Position numbers and translations under genes: made by a program
In this document: positions 45,553 through 54,021 of the stretch, piece by piece
How the letters are laid out: each line of letters opens with the position of its first letter
How positions within the stretch are numbered: the stretch's first letter is position 1
Assembly: GCF_004104075.1 (NCBI RefSeq)
Contig: NZ_QOVK01000001.1
Location: forward strand, 496,001-560,000
DNA: 64,000 nucleotides
Direction: 5' to 3'
Origin: Leeuwenhoekiella polynyae
Lineage (GTDB): Bacteria > Bacteroidota > Bacteroidia > Flavobacteriales > Flavobacteriaceae
Notes under the pieces: generated by a model
Told to the model about the DNA's origin: nothing
The model's input: the letters and a program-made list of their open reading frames with translations, nothing else
Databases searched by the model: none

Positions 45553-48500
45553 ATGGCTCAGTATAGACCTAAAATATCTATTGCTTTTGTGAAAGGCTTT
45601 AAGTTGATATTAGTAGTTATTATTTCCATAGGTCAGTCATATGGAAATAACATACGAAATATCAACAGTAGGCATGGTTTGTCTAATAGTGCGGTGACCT
45701 GTCTGTTTCAAGATAGTGAGCGGTACTTATGGATGGGGACTTATGACGGTCTCAATAAGTATAATGGTATTGATATAAAAGTATATAAACCAAGTATTAA
45801 TAATACTCATAGTCTTTCTGGCAATATTGTGAAATCTATAATAGAGTCAAAAGATGGGTATTTATGGGTATTAACCAAATCTGGCTTAGATCGATATTCA
45901 AAGAAAAGCGACCGGGTGGAAGCTCATTTTTCAGACTTTGGCGTAAACAGCTTGATGGCCATCGACGGCGATGGAACATTTTATGTAATGACTCAAGAGG
46001 GTAAGCTGTATTGGTTTGATTTAGAAGAGGAGGTATTTAATGAAATAAGGCTTCCAGATACGAAACAATATAAAAATTGCGAAAATTTTATTATTGATTC
46101 ACATAATAACATCTGGATTTCTAATAATGGGATTATCAAAAAATTTGCTATTGGCTATTCTCAAAATTCAAAACCTCTTTTGACCCCAATGGATGATTTT
46201 AGACATGACCAAGCCATTTCTGACACATTCTATGATGCCGCTGAAGAGCGTGTCATTTTCATTGATGAAAAAAGAGATCTATATGTTGTTAGGCCAGGTG
46301 GTGTGGAGTATATCAAGAATATTTCATCTTTAATTGCTCAATATGGAGGTATAACATCTATTCTATATGATGGTAACGATATATTAATAGCATTTAGGGT
46401 AAGCGGATTAATCAAGCTGATCCATAAAAATGGTTATCAGGTAGAAAAAATGCTTATGAACTGCGGTGTTTTTTCATTATTGATAGATAAAACACAAGAT
46501 ATAATATGGGTGGGGACAGATGGACATGGGGTCTACGCTTATATAAATGAGGAGTTTGTATTTAATGGGATTAATTTTAATGAGTTACCCATAAATATAC
46601 AGAGACCCGTACGTGCTATTTATACCGATAGTAATGATGACTTATGGCTGGGTACTAAAGGAAATGGTATTGTAAGGATAGAAGATTATGAGAAAGGTAT
46701 AGGAGCAGACAATAGATCAAATACTGAACACATTACAACTGCTGAGGGTTTAAGCGGCAATGCTGTTTACGCGTTTGAAATGAGTACAAAAAACAATTTG
46801 CTATGGATCGGCTCAAATGGCCCCCAACTTGACTATTATTCTTATAAAGACCGAAAAATCCACCGCCTTATAAACAAGACTTCCACTCGGTTTGTTGACG
46901 TACACAGTTTACTTGAAACATCTGATTCTACACTGTGGGTAGCCTCATATTATGATTTGCTAAGGGTTAAAATTCAAAAAAGAGGTAATGAATTAGAAGT
47001 TAGTGAAGTTAAGAAATATGAATTTGACAGGGCTAAAGGACATCAATACAATCAGGTATTTTCAATTAAACAGGAAAACGATTCTATTTTGTGGCTTGGA
47101 ATGCGCGGTAGTGGAGCTTTACGGCTAAACTATAATACCGGTAATTATCGACTCGTGACTTTTGAAAAAAATGGAATTGCACCTATGAATGATATTTTGA
47201 GTGTATGTGTGGGCAGGGATGGCAGTAAATGGTTTGGGTCTAGTTATGGTCTCGTTGAAATAGAAAAAAATCATGAGAGTGTTTTTCAATATAACAATTA
47301 CAATGAAAGCGATGGATTGCCAAACAATACTATACATGGAATACTTGAAAACACTGATGGTAAGCTATGGTTAAGTACAAATTCAGGTATTGTACTTTAT
47401 AATCCAGAAGAACACGCTTTTAGAAATTTTGACCAAAGAACAGGCTTAAAAGTCATTGAGTTTAGTGATAATGCCTACTATGAAGATAAAGCGGCATCAA
47501 CTTATTTCTTTGGAGGCATTGATGGTGTAGTTTGGGTAAAACACGGACAAAAACCTGAAAACGATTATGTGCCGCCTGTATATTTCACGAATCTTCGATT
47601 TTTTAATGAAGACCATAATATAAATGATTTTATGGTCGATGAAGATAATCAAGAACAGCTTCGGTTGAACTATAGTCAAAACTTCTTTACCGTTTCATTT
47701 GTAGTAAATGACTTTATCAATGGGAAGAATGGGAAATACTCTTATAAATTAGAAAATTTCAGTGAGACCTGGATGGATGCAAAGAACAGAGAAGCTCAAT
47801 TTACAAATATACCTCCAGGAGACTATGTTTTAAAAGTTAAATATCAGGGCGGTGTTACCGGTCAAACCCAGAAAGCCAGTTTGCATATTTCTATATTACC
47901 GCCGTGGTATTTAAGTATCTATGCAAAAATTGCGTATGGCTTAGTGTTAATAAGCTTGTTATTTTTATTTGATTACTATAAAAGAAGTAAATACGAAGAA
48001 AAGCAGCGTAAGATAGCGCAGGTTTTAGATCAAAAGTACAAGGAAAAGGCCTATGAAAGTAAGCTTCGCTTTTTTACAAACATAACTCACGAGTTTTGTA
48101 CTCCTCTAACTCTTATTAATACTCCTAGTGAACGAATCATAAGTTATGAAGGAAGTGATTCTTTCATAAAAAAACATGCTTTAACTATAAAAGCTAATGC
48201 AGCAAGGCTCAATAATTTAGTTCAGGAAATTATTGATTTTCGGCGTATTGAAACAGGCAATAGAGTTTATATAATAAAGAGTTGCAATATCAATACGATC
48301 TGCAATGAAATAGTAGAATCTTTTGCTGATTTGGCAGAGGAAAATAATGTAACACTAAGTTTGAACTTGGAGTCCGATATTATATGGAATCTGGATCAAA
48401 ACAGTTTGACCAAAACCCTTACCAACCTCATTTCGAATGCTTTCAAATATACTCCTAAAAATGGTTTGATACGTGTAGAGGGGTTTACCGAGAAAAATCA

Positions 48501-49671
48501 GCTCATTTTGAAAGTCTATAATACAGGGAAGGGTATTGATTCTAAAGATATACCTTATATTTTTAATAGATACTCTGTCTTGGACAATGTTGATTCTAAC
48601 TCAATTCAAGGCATTTCTTCTAGAAACGGTTTAGGACTTGCGATTTGTAAAAGTCTAGTAACTAAGCTTGGTGGTTCTATAGATGTAAAAAGTCAGATTG
48701 GGCAGTATGCTGAGTTTATAGTAAAGCTACCTGTAGCAAAACCATCTATAGTGACGGGAAAAGATACCTCAGTACAAGTGAGGGAACAAGTTGAAGTAAA
48801 TGATTTGAAACACCAAGTTCCGCAATCGTTTGAGCAATCTGTTGATAGCACCCCTCTCAGAAAGCCTTCAGAACATATTAAGAACTCCTCCACTATACTC
48901 ATCGTAGACGATAATAAAGAGGTTGTTGAAATATTACACGAGATCTTATCTGAGGGCTATAATATAGAGGTGGCTGAAAGTGGAAATGTAGCGTTTGAAA
49001 AATTAAAAAAAGAGACTCCTGATCTTGTTATTACAGATGTGATGATGCCAGATATGGATGGAATATCGTTCACAAAAAAAATAAAAGGTAATCCCCATAT
49101 TAATCACATCCCTGTTATTATGCTCTCAGCAAAAACTGCACTTAATGATAAAATTGTCGGTATAGAATCTGGGGCTGATGCATACATAGCAAAGCCTTTT
49201 GATACACACTATTTAAAAAGTGTAGTGCAGCAATTGTTAGATAAAAATTTAAACCTCAAAAAGTATTATAACAGTGCAGTAAGCGGGTATGACTATCTCA
49301 ATGGGCAGCTATTGGCTAGAGAAGATAAGGATTTTATTAGTTCAGCTGTGGAAATAATAGAGGACAATATCAGTAATGGTGATTTTAACCAAGATGACCT
49401 GGCTGCGAGTTTAAGAGTGAGTTTGAGAAGCCTGTATAGGAAATTTAAGGAGCTTGACCTTCCTTCCCCTAAAGATTTTATAAAAGAGCAACGTATAACC
49501 TATGCGGCTAAAATCATCTTAAAAACAAACCTCACCATTCAGGAAATCATGTACAATACAGGATTTACCACACGCTCCCATTTTTATAACGAATTCAAAA
49601 AAAGATATAAACAATCCCCCACAAAATATAGAAAAAGCGGAGGTGTCAAAACCCCCGAAAAAAAAGTGTAA
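45553..49671 (+). CDS. Hybrid two-component system regulator (sensor, kinase, receiver, AraC domain)
   Basis: One-protein glycan sensor and transcription activator, 1372 residues from the ATG at 45553; a TTG two codons earlier is possible. The order is a signal sequence (about 8-30), a periplasmic two-bladed propeller sensor with repeats like YLWMGTYDGLNKYN (about 35-690), and a Y_Y_Y domain. A transmembrane helix near 791-812 leads to HisKA with His in THEFCTPLTLI near 846, a HATPase with NLISNAFKYTP and GLGLAICKSL, and a receiver with phospho-acceptor Asp near 1162 in ITDVMMPDMDG. An AraC-type HTH closes the protein (about 1275-1370). All parts look functional. It most likely binds an oligosaccharide made by the locus and activates both glycan operons. 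Confidence 0.95.
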   Translation: MAQYRPKISIAFVKGFKLILVVIISIGQSYGNNIRNINSRHGLSNSAVTCLFQDSERYLWMGTYDGLNKYNGIDIKVYKPSINNTHSLSGNIVKSIIESKDGYLWVLTKSGLDRYSKKSDRVEAHFSDFGVNSLMAIDGDGTFYVMTQEGKLYWFDLEEEVFNEIRLPDTKQYKNCENFIIDSHNNIWISNNGIIKKFAIGYSQNSKPLLTPMDDFRHDQAISDTFYDAAEERVIFIDEKRDLYVVRPGGVEYIKNISSLIAQYGGITSILYDGNDILIAFRVSGLIKLIHKNGYQVEKMLMNCGVFSLLIDKTQDIIWVGTDGHGVYAYINEEFVFNGINFNELPINIQRPVRAIYTDSNDDLWLGTKGNGIVRIEDYEKGIGADNRSNTEHITTAEGLSGNAVYAFEMSTKNNLLWIGSNGPQLDYYSYKDRKIHRLINKTSTRFVDVHSLLETSDSTLWVASYYDLLRVKIQKRGNELEVSEVKKYEFDRAKGHQYNQVFSIKQENDSILWLGMRGSGALRLNYNTGNYRLVTFEKNGIAPMNDILSVCVGRDGSKWFGSSYGLVEIEKNHESVFQYNNYNESDGLPNNTIHGILENTDGKLWLSTNSGIVLYNPEEHAFRNFDQRTGLKVIEFSDNAYYEDKAASTYFFGGIDGVVWVKHGQKPENDYVPPVYFTNLRFFNEDHNINDFMVDEDNQEQLRLNYSQNFFTVSFVVNDFINGKNGKYSYKLENFSETWMDAKNREAQFTNIPPGDYVLKVKYQGGVTGQTQKASLHISILPPWYLSIYAKIAYGLVLISLLFLFDYYKRSKYEEKQRKIAQVLDQKYKEKAYESKLRFFTNITHEFCTPLTLINTPSERIISYEGSDSFIKKHALTIKANAARLNNLVQEIIDFRRIETGNRVYIIKSCNINTICNEIVESFADLAEENNVTLSLNLESDIIWNLDQNSLTKTLTNLISNAFKYTPKNGLIRVEGFTEKNQLILKVYNTGKGIDSKDIPYIFNRYSVLDNVDSNSIQGISSRNGLGLAICKSLVTKLGGSIDVKSQIGQYAEFIVKLPVAKPSIVTGKDTSVQVREQVEVNDLKHQVPQSFEQSVDSTPLRKPSEHIKNSSTILIVDDNKEVVEILHEILSEGYNIEVAESGNVAFEKLKKETPDLVITDVMMPDMDGISFTKKIKGNPHINHIPVIMLSAKTALNDKIVGIESGADAYIAKPFDTHYLKSVVQQLLDKNLNLKKYYNSAVSGYDYLNGQLLAREDKDFISSAVEIIEDNISNGDFNQDDLAASLRVSLRSLYRKFKELDLPSPKDFIKEQRITYAAKIILKTNLTIQEIMYNTGFTTRSHFYNEFKKRYKQSPTKYRKSGGVKTPEKKV

Positions 49672-49710
49672 TCTAAAAACAATCAATTAAACTAAACTTT
49701 TAAGAATATT

Positions 49711-50874
49711 ATGAAAACAATTAGACTCGAAAGAAAAAGGAATTTTCCAACATTTTTTTTATTCACGCTTATGTTTTGTGTATTAGCCTTTATGAGTTGT
49801 GATACAGAGGATGAGGGAAATTTTACAGAAGAAAATGAAGAGAATATCAGGGTTGATAATGTAGAATGGAAAAGTGACCTAAAAAGCGGATATGAGATCG
49901 CTATTGATGATAAATCATTGAATATCGCTAACAGAGTTACTATTTCTCCGGAAGATGCATCAAATCAGGAGCAAGCATTTTCGTCTTCCAATCAAAGTAT
50001 TGCTACTGTTTCAGAGCAAGGACAGGTAACACCCTTGTCTTTGGGCACCACAACAATCACAGTGACTGTTGATGAAATGACCGATGAATTTACTTTAAAA
50101 GTGATGGCTCAAAAAGTAATAAATGTTTCTTCCATAACCGTGGAGGAAGCCAATATAGAATTGGAATTAAACGCTACTGTTAATTTAGCTTCTAAGTACA
50201 ACATATTACCTGTTGATGCAACCAACAAAGAGGTTACCTACAGCTCTTCAGAGCCATCCATAGTATCTATTGATGATCAAGGGGTTATTGAAGGTCTTGA
50301 AAAAGGATCGACAACTATTACCGTAACCTCAGTAGATAACCCTGCTGCTAAAGGAGAATTTAATGTAACCGTAATTGAAGTTTCTTTTAAAGGGGATTAT
50401 TCAAGAGAAGGATGGACATTAAAGTCTTCGCAGGATGTTTTTGACGAAGGAAGCAATTCACTAACTAGTCCATTAGACGATGATATTGATACCTGGTTTG
50501 GCTTAGTAAAACCCGGAAAGTCTTGGAAAGAAGTTTCTATCCCAGATAGCGAGGGCGTCTATTTTATTGTAGATATGAAAGAGGAAAAGACTGTTAATTA
50601 CTTCAAAATACGCCATAGAAATGATAGTCAAATCTTCTTACGATACAGACTTATTGAAGAGGTTTACGGAAGCAATGATGGAGAGAATTTTACTCTTATA
50701 GCAAGTGATGTTTCTGTTACAGACTATGAGCTGCCGGAGCCTATGTCTCCTAATCTGTCAATACCAGAATCTACATACAGATATTTTAAATTCTATTGTA
50801 AAAAAGAGGCTTGTTTTGATCCTTCACGTGGATCTACTGCTCAAATGTCTGAGTTCTATTTGGGAGTTGAATAA
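49711..50874 (+). CDS. Ig-like and discoidin-like surface lipoprotein
   Basis: Lipoprotein of 387 residues without catalytic motifs. Lipobox AFMSC (Cys30) follows an unusually long basic leader. Two BIG2-like Ig domains are seen (about 48-133 and 136-225), each with the strand pattern SSxxSIxxVxxxGxVxxLxxGxTTITVT. A C-terminal discoidin/F5-8 type C-like beta-sandwich follows (about 225-387, with DDDIDTWFG and VNYFKIRHRN). Such a string is typical of surface glycan-binding proteins. It starts 39 bases after the regulator stop and is probably cotranscribed with it. A role as an extra glycan-binding protein of the locus is inferred. Confidence 0.75.
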   Translation: MKTIRLERKRNFPTFFLFTLMFCVLAFMSCDTEDEGNFTEENEENIRVDNVEWKSDLKSGYEIAIDDKSLNIANRVTISPEDASNQEQAFSSSNQSIATVSEQGQVTPLSLGTTTITVTVDEMTDEFTLKVMAQKVINVSSITVEEANIELELNATVNLASKYNILPVDATNKEVTYSSSEPSIVSIDDQGVIEGLEKGSTTITVTSVDNPAAKGEFNVTVIEVSFKGDYSREGWTLKSSQDVFDEGSNSLTSPLDDDIDTWFGLVKPGKSWKEVSIPDSEGVYFIVDMKEEKTVNYFKIRHRNDSQIFLRYRLIEEVYGSNDGENFTLIASDVSVTDYELPEPMSPNLSIPESTYRYFKFYCKKEACFDPSRGSTAQMSEFYLGVE

Positions 50875-51186
50875 GACTATTTAAAAACAGCTTAATGGGT
50901 CAATAAGATTCATTTATTACCTATGGATTCACAAAATGATGAATCTATAAATCTGTCTTTAATAAAATGGTCAGAACAAATGGGAGAATCTATTAAGTAT
51001 CGTAATGCCTGTAATTACCGGATTGACGTTGAAGATGCTGATTACGTTTACGATTTGGTGTTATAGGCATTTCTTTACCTAATAGTGATACTTGGGTTCA
51101 ACCTATTTCAACTCGGCAGCAGAATGTGCAGATGTTCTTATTAACGATTACAATTAGATCGCTAACCACAACAAAAAAAAACAGAA
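50875..51186. other. Spacer with a 47-codon frame, probably a decayed gene
   Basis: Contains an open frame at 50923-51066 (MDSQNDESINLSLIKW..., ending YVYDLVL) with no recognisable similarity. After its stop, the next frame still reads protein-like (ISLPNSDTWVQPISTRQQ), as if a longer gene had been broken. No promoter box was found before the DUF4861 gene. Confidence 0.4.
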
Positions 51187-52191
51187 ATGAATTCCAGAAT
51201 TGTTTTAGGAGCATTGGCTCTAACTGCACTAGTAGCTTGTAAAGAGAAAGAAAATAAAAATGTAGTTGAAGAAATTATTGAAATAGAAGAAGTACAACCC
51301 GCTACTTACGCAGAGATATCTGTTAAAGAAGGAGGAAGCTGGAAGGAAGGTACCCGTGAATACATTGACGGAAGTTTTGTAAATGTTGAGGAGATGGAAG
51401 TTCCAGAGCAACACACAGATCACTCTTGGTATATTCGCTACGAAGGGCCGGGTTGGGAAAATAAGCAAACCGCATATCGCCTGTATTTAGACTGGAGAAA
51501 CGCTATAGATATTTTTGGTAAAAAGGTAGATACTCTTGTTTTACCCTATGTAGGTACAGATGGTTTTGATTCTTATCATAATGATGCGCCTTGGGGACAA
51601 GATATTTTAAAGGCAGGTCAATCTATGGGTATAGGCGGCTATGGTCGCTTTACGGGAGATACCATCGCGCATTTTAATGAAGTCGAAAAAACACAGGTTA
51701 AGGTTGATAATTCTAACTCCAGTTCTAGTATAACAATAGATTATAAAGGTTGGAAGACCGGCGATGTAACAACAGATTTAGAATCTGTGATTCGTATTTT
51801 TCCTGAAGATCGGTTCTTAAAAGCCGAATTGACACCGAGTGTTTCTTTTGACGGTCTGGCTACAGGGATTGTGAAATTTGATGATGTTCCATTAATGCAA
51901 GAGACCAGTGAGACTGGAGAGTGGGCATATATCGCGACGTATGGAGTGCAAACTTTAGCAGGTGAAAATGATAAGCTGGGTATGGCTATTTTTTATAAAA
52001 CAGATGAGGCAAAGGCTGTTGAAGGGCCACACGATCATTTGGTGGTATTTAACCCTTCAACAGAAAAACAGACTTATTACATTCATAGCGCCTGGGACCA
52101 AGAAAAAGATGGTATTAAATCTGAAGAAGCTTTTAAGCAAGATTTACAGGCTAAGTTGTCAGAGTTAGATAACAACGGCAAATTAGAATAA
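51187..52191 (+). CDS. DUF4861 lipoprotein at the head of the hexuronate genes
   Basis: Lipoprotein of 334 residues with lipobox ALVAC (Cys18) and an acidic linker (about 22-40). The remainder is a beta-rich domain of the DUF4861 family, with HSWYIRYEGPGWENKQTAYRLYLDWRNAIDIFGKK near 78-112 (key residues RYEGPGWE, YRLYLDWRNA) and GFDSYHNDAPWGQDILKAG. The family is often found with pectin or uronate genes, but its activity is not established. Placement before kduI suggests a step on uronate-containing sugars in the periplasm, such as binding, mutarotation or final trimming. It is separated from kduI by 176 bases with possible promoter boxes, so it may be a separate transcript. Confidence 0.8.
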   Translation: MNSRIVLGALALTALVACKEKENKNVVEEIIEIEEVQPATYAEISVKEGGSWKEGTREYIDGSFVNVEEMEVPEQHTDHSWYIRYEGPGWENKQTAYRLYLDWRNAIDIFGKKVDTLVLPYVGTDGFDSYHNDAPWGQDILKAGQSMGIGGYGRFTGDTIAHFNEVEKTQVKVDNSNSSSSITIDYKGWKTGDVTTDLESVIRIFPEDRFLKAELTPSVSFDGLATGIVKFDDVPLMQETSETGEWAYIATYGVQTLAGENDKLGMAIFYKTDEAKAVEGPHDHLVVFNPSTEKQTYYIHSAWDQEKDGIKSEEAFKQDLQAKLSELDNNGKLE

Positions 52192-52212
52192 ACTCTACCA
52201 TATAGTACAGGA

Positions 52213-52325
52213 TAAGTTTGAGAAAGGAGCTCTTTAATTTTGAGTACGATCCCTATTTGATATAAAATCTTTTCAGAAATTTTAAAATGTAAGTTTTACG
52301 TTTAAAAATAGGAATCGTAAGTTTG
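52213..52325 (+). promoter_or_regulatory. Possible internal promoter region before kduI
   Basis: Three TAnnTTTG matches: TAAGTTTG at 52213-52220, TAATTTTG at 52235-52242 and TAAGTTTG at 52318-52325. The last lies 43 bases before the kduI ATG. None has a clear TTG at the proper distance. Confidence 0.4.
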
Positions 52326-52367
52326 AGAAGTAACATTTTTAATTTTTATCCAAAAAACATATCAAAA

Positions 52368-53201
52368 ATGACAAAGTCAGAATTTAGATACGCACATCAT
52401 CCAGAAGATGTAAAAAGATATACAACCAGTGAATTACGAGAACATTTCTTGATTCCTGAGTTATTTGTTAAGAATGAGATCAACCTTACCTATACAATGT
52501 ACGATCGCTATATCGCAGGTGGTGCATTTCCAGTAGATAAAGCGTTAAAGCTAGAAGCTATTGATGAGCTCAAAGCCGAAAACTTCTTAGATCGTCGTGA
52601 ATTAGGTGTGATCAATGTGGGAGGAAAAGGTAAAGTGACCGTTGATGGAGAGACTTACGAACTAGGTCACCGTGAAGCAATCTATGTAGGTAGAGGAGCT
52701 AAAGATGTTACTTTTGAAGCAACTGAAGAGCAACCGTATTTTTATATAAATTCTGCTCCGGCTCACAAATCTTACCCTACTAAAAAGGTTACTAAAGCTG
52801 ATGCAGAAGTAGTAGAGTTAGGAGATACAAAAACTTCTAACAAACGTGTGATCAATAAATTGCTCGTGAACAGTGTTGTTGAAACTTGCCAACTTCAAAT
52901 GGGAATGACTGAGCTTCAGGAAGGTAATGTTTGGAATACAATGCCTCCACATACACACGAGCGCCGTATGGAAGTTTACTTCTATTTCGATCTGGAAGAA
53001 GGTCAGTCTATCAGTCACTTTATGGGGCAGCCACACGAGACCCGTCATATTTTTATGAAAAATCATCAAGCTGTAATTTCTCCGGAATGGTCTATTCACG
53101 CAGGAGCAGGGACTTCAAATTACACATTTATTTGGGGTATGGCCGGTGAGAATTTAGATTATGGTGATATGGATAAAGTAACTCCAGACGAATTAAAATA
53201 A
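52368..53201 (+). CDS. kduI: 5-keto-4-deoxyuronate isomerase
   Basis: Cytoplasmic zinc cupin that converts 5-keto-4-deoxyuronate (formed spontaneously from unsaturated uronate) to 2,5-diketo-3-deoxygluconate. The ATG at 52368 gives 277 residues and a family-like start (FRYAHHPEDVKRYTT); a TTG 15 codons upstream is rejected. Metal ligands His195, His197, Glu202 and His244 are seen in PPHTHERRMEVYFYF and WSIHAGAG, in the same spacing as the E. coli enzyme. The KduD gene follows six bases later. It links the GH105 products to central metabolism. Confidence 0.96.
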   Translation: MTKSEFRYAHHPEDVKRYTTSELREHFLIPELFVKNEINLTYTMYDRYIAGGAFPVDKALKLEAIDELKAENFLDRRELGVINVGGKGKVTVDGETYELGHREAIYVGRGAKDVTFEATEEQPYFYINSAPAHKSYPTKKVTKADAEVVELGDTKTSNKRVINKLLVNSVVETCQLQMGMTELQEGNVWNTMPPHTHERRMEVYFYFDLEEGQSISHFMGQPHETRHIFMKNHQAVISPEWSIHAGAGTSNYTFIWGMAGENLDYGDMDKVTPDELK

Positions 53202-53207
53202 GAATAT

Positions 53208-53969
53208 ATGAGTCTATTTAATTTAGAAGGAAAAACAGCATTAGTTACCGGTTGTAAGCGTGGTATTGGTTTCGCAATGGCAGAAGCTTTAGCAGAAGCC
53301 GGAGCTGATATTCTTGGGGTTTCAGCATCATTAGAAACCTCAGGGTCAGCTATACAAAAAGCAGTTGAAGCAACTGGTAAATCTTTTAAAGGGTATCAGT
53401 GTGATTTTTCAGATCGTAAATCACTTTATGCTTTTATTGAAAAAGTAAAGTCAGAAAATCCAACCATAGATATTCTAGTGAATAATGCAGGTACAATTTT
53501 ACGTGCACCAGCAGCAGAGCACAGCGATGAATATTGGGATAAAGTGATTGAAGTTAACCAAAACGCTCAGTTTATTCTGAGTCGTGAGCTGGGGAAAGAG
53601 ATGATTAAAAGAGGTAGTGGTAAAGTGATATTTACAGCATCTCTTTTAACATTCCAAGGAGGTATTACTGTTCCGGGATATGCAGCTTCTAAAGGAGCAA
53701 TTGGGCAGTTGACTATGGCATTGTCTAACGAATGGGCCGGAAAAGGTGTGCAGGTAAATGCTATCGCTCCGGGTTATATAGCTACAGACAATACTGAAGC
53801 ATTACGTGATGATCCTGATCGCAGTTCTTCTATTCTTGCCAGAATTCCGGCAGGTAGATGGGGGAAGCCAGAGGATTTTAAAGGACCAATTACTTTTTTA
53901 GCTTCTAAAGCTAGTGATTATATGAGTGGGACTGTTATGACCGTAGATGGCGGTTGGATGGGTAGATAA
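53208..53969 (+). CDS. kduD: 2-dehydro-3-deoxy-D-gluconate 5-dehydrogenase (SDR)
   Basis: Short-chain dehydrogenase that reduces 2,5-diketo-3-deoxygluconate to 2-keto-3-deoxygluconate. The 253 residues show the cofactor motif TGCKRGIG at 14-21, NNAG at 92-95, and the catalytic Ser145, Tyr158 and Lys162 (GYAASKGA). The end carries the MTVDGGWMGR tail usual in KduD. It follows kduI by six bases and precedes uxaC, all on the plus strand. Confidence 0.94.
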   Translation: MSLFNLEGKTALVTGCKRGIGFAMAEALAEAGADILGVSASLETSGSAIQKAVEATGKSFKGYQCDFSDRKSLYAFIEKVKSENPTIDILVNNAGTILRAPAAEHSDEYWDKVIEVNQNAQFILSRELGKEMIKRGSGKVIFTASLLTFQGGITVPGYAASKGAIGQLTMALSNEWAGKGVQVNAIAPGYIATDNTEALRDDPDRSSSILARIPAGRWGKPEDFKGPITFLASKASDYMSGTVMTVDGGWMGR

Positions 53970-54021
53970 TTTAAATCTACAAAGCATAAAAATAGAAAAT
54001 AGTATTAGTACAGCAGATACA

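Noticed and set aside
52290-52310. Possible LacI-type operator (TTTTACGTTTAAAA) before kduI
   Set aside because: The halves around the central CG are not complementary, so it is not a convincing palindrome.
53947-54021. Upstream in-frame ATG for uxaC overlapping kduD
   Set aside because: The extra 25 residues are unlike the family N-terminus and overlap the kduD end; the ATG at 54022 fits.
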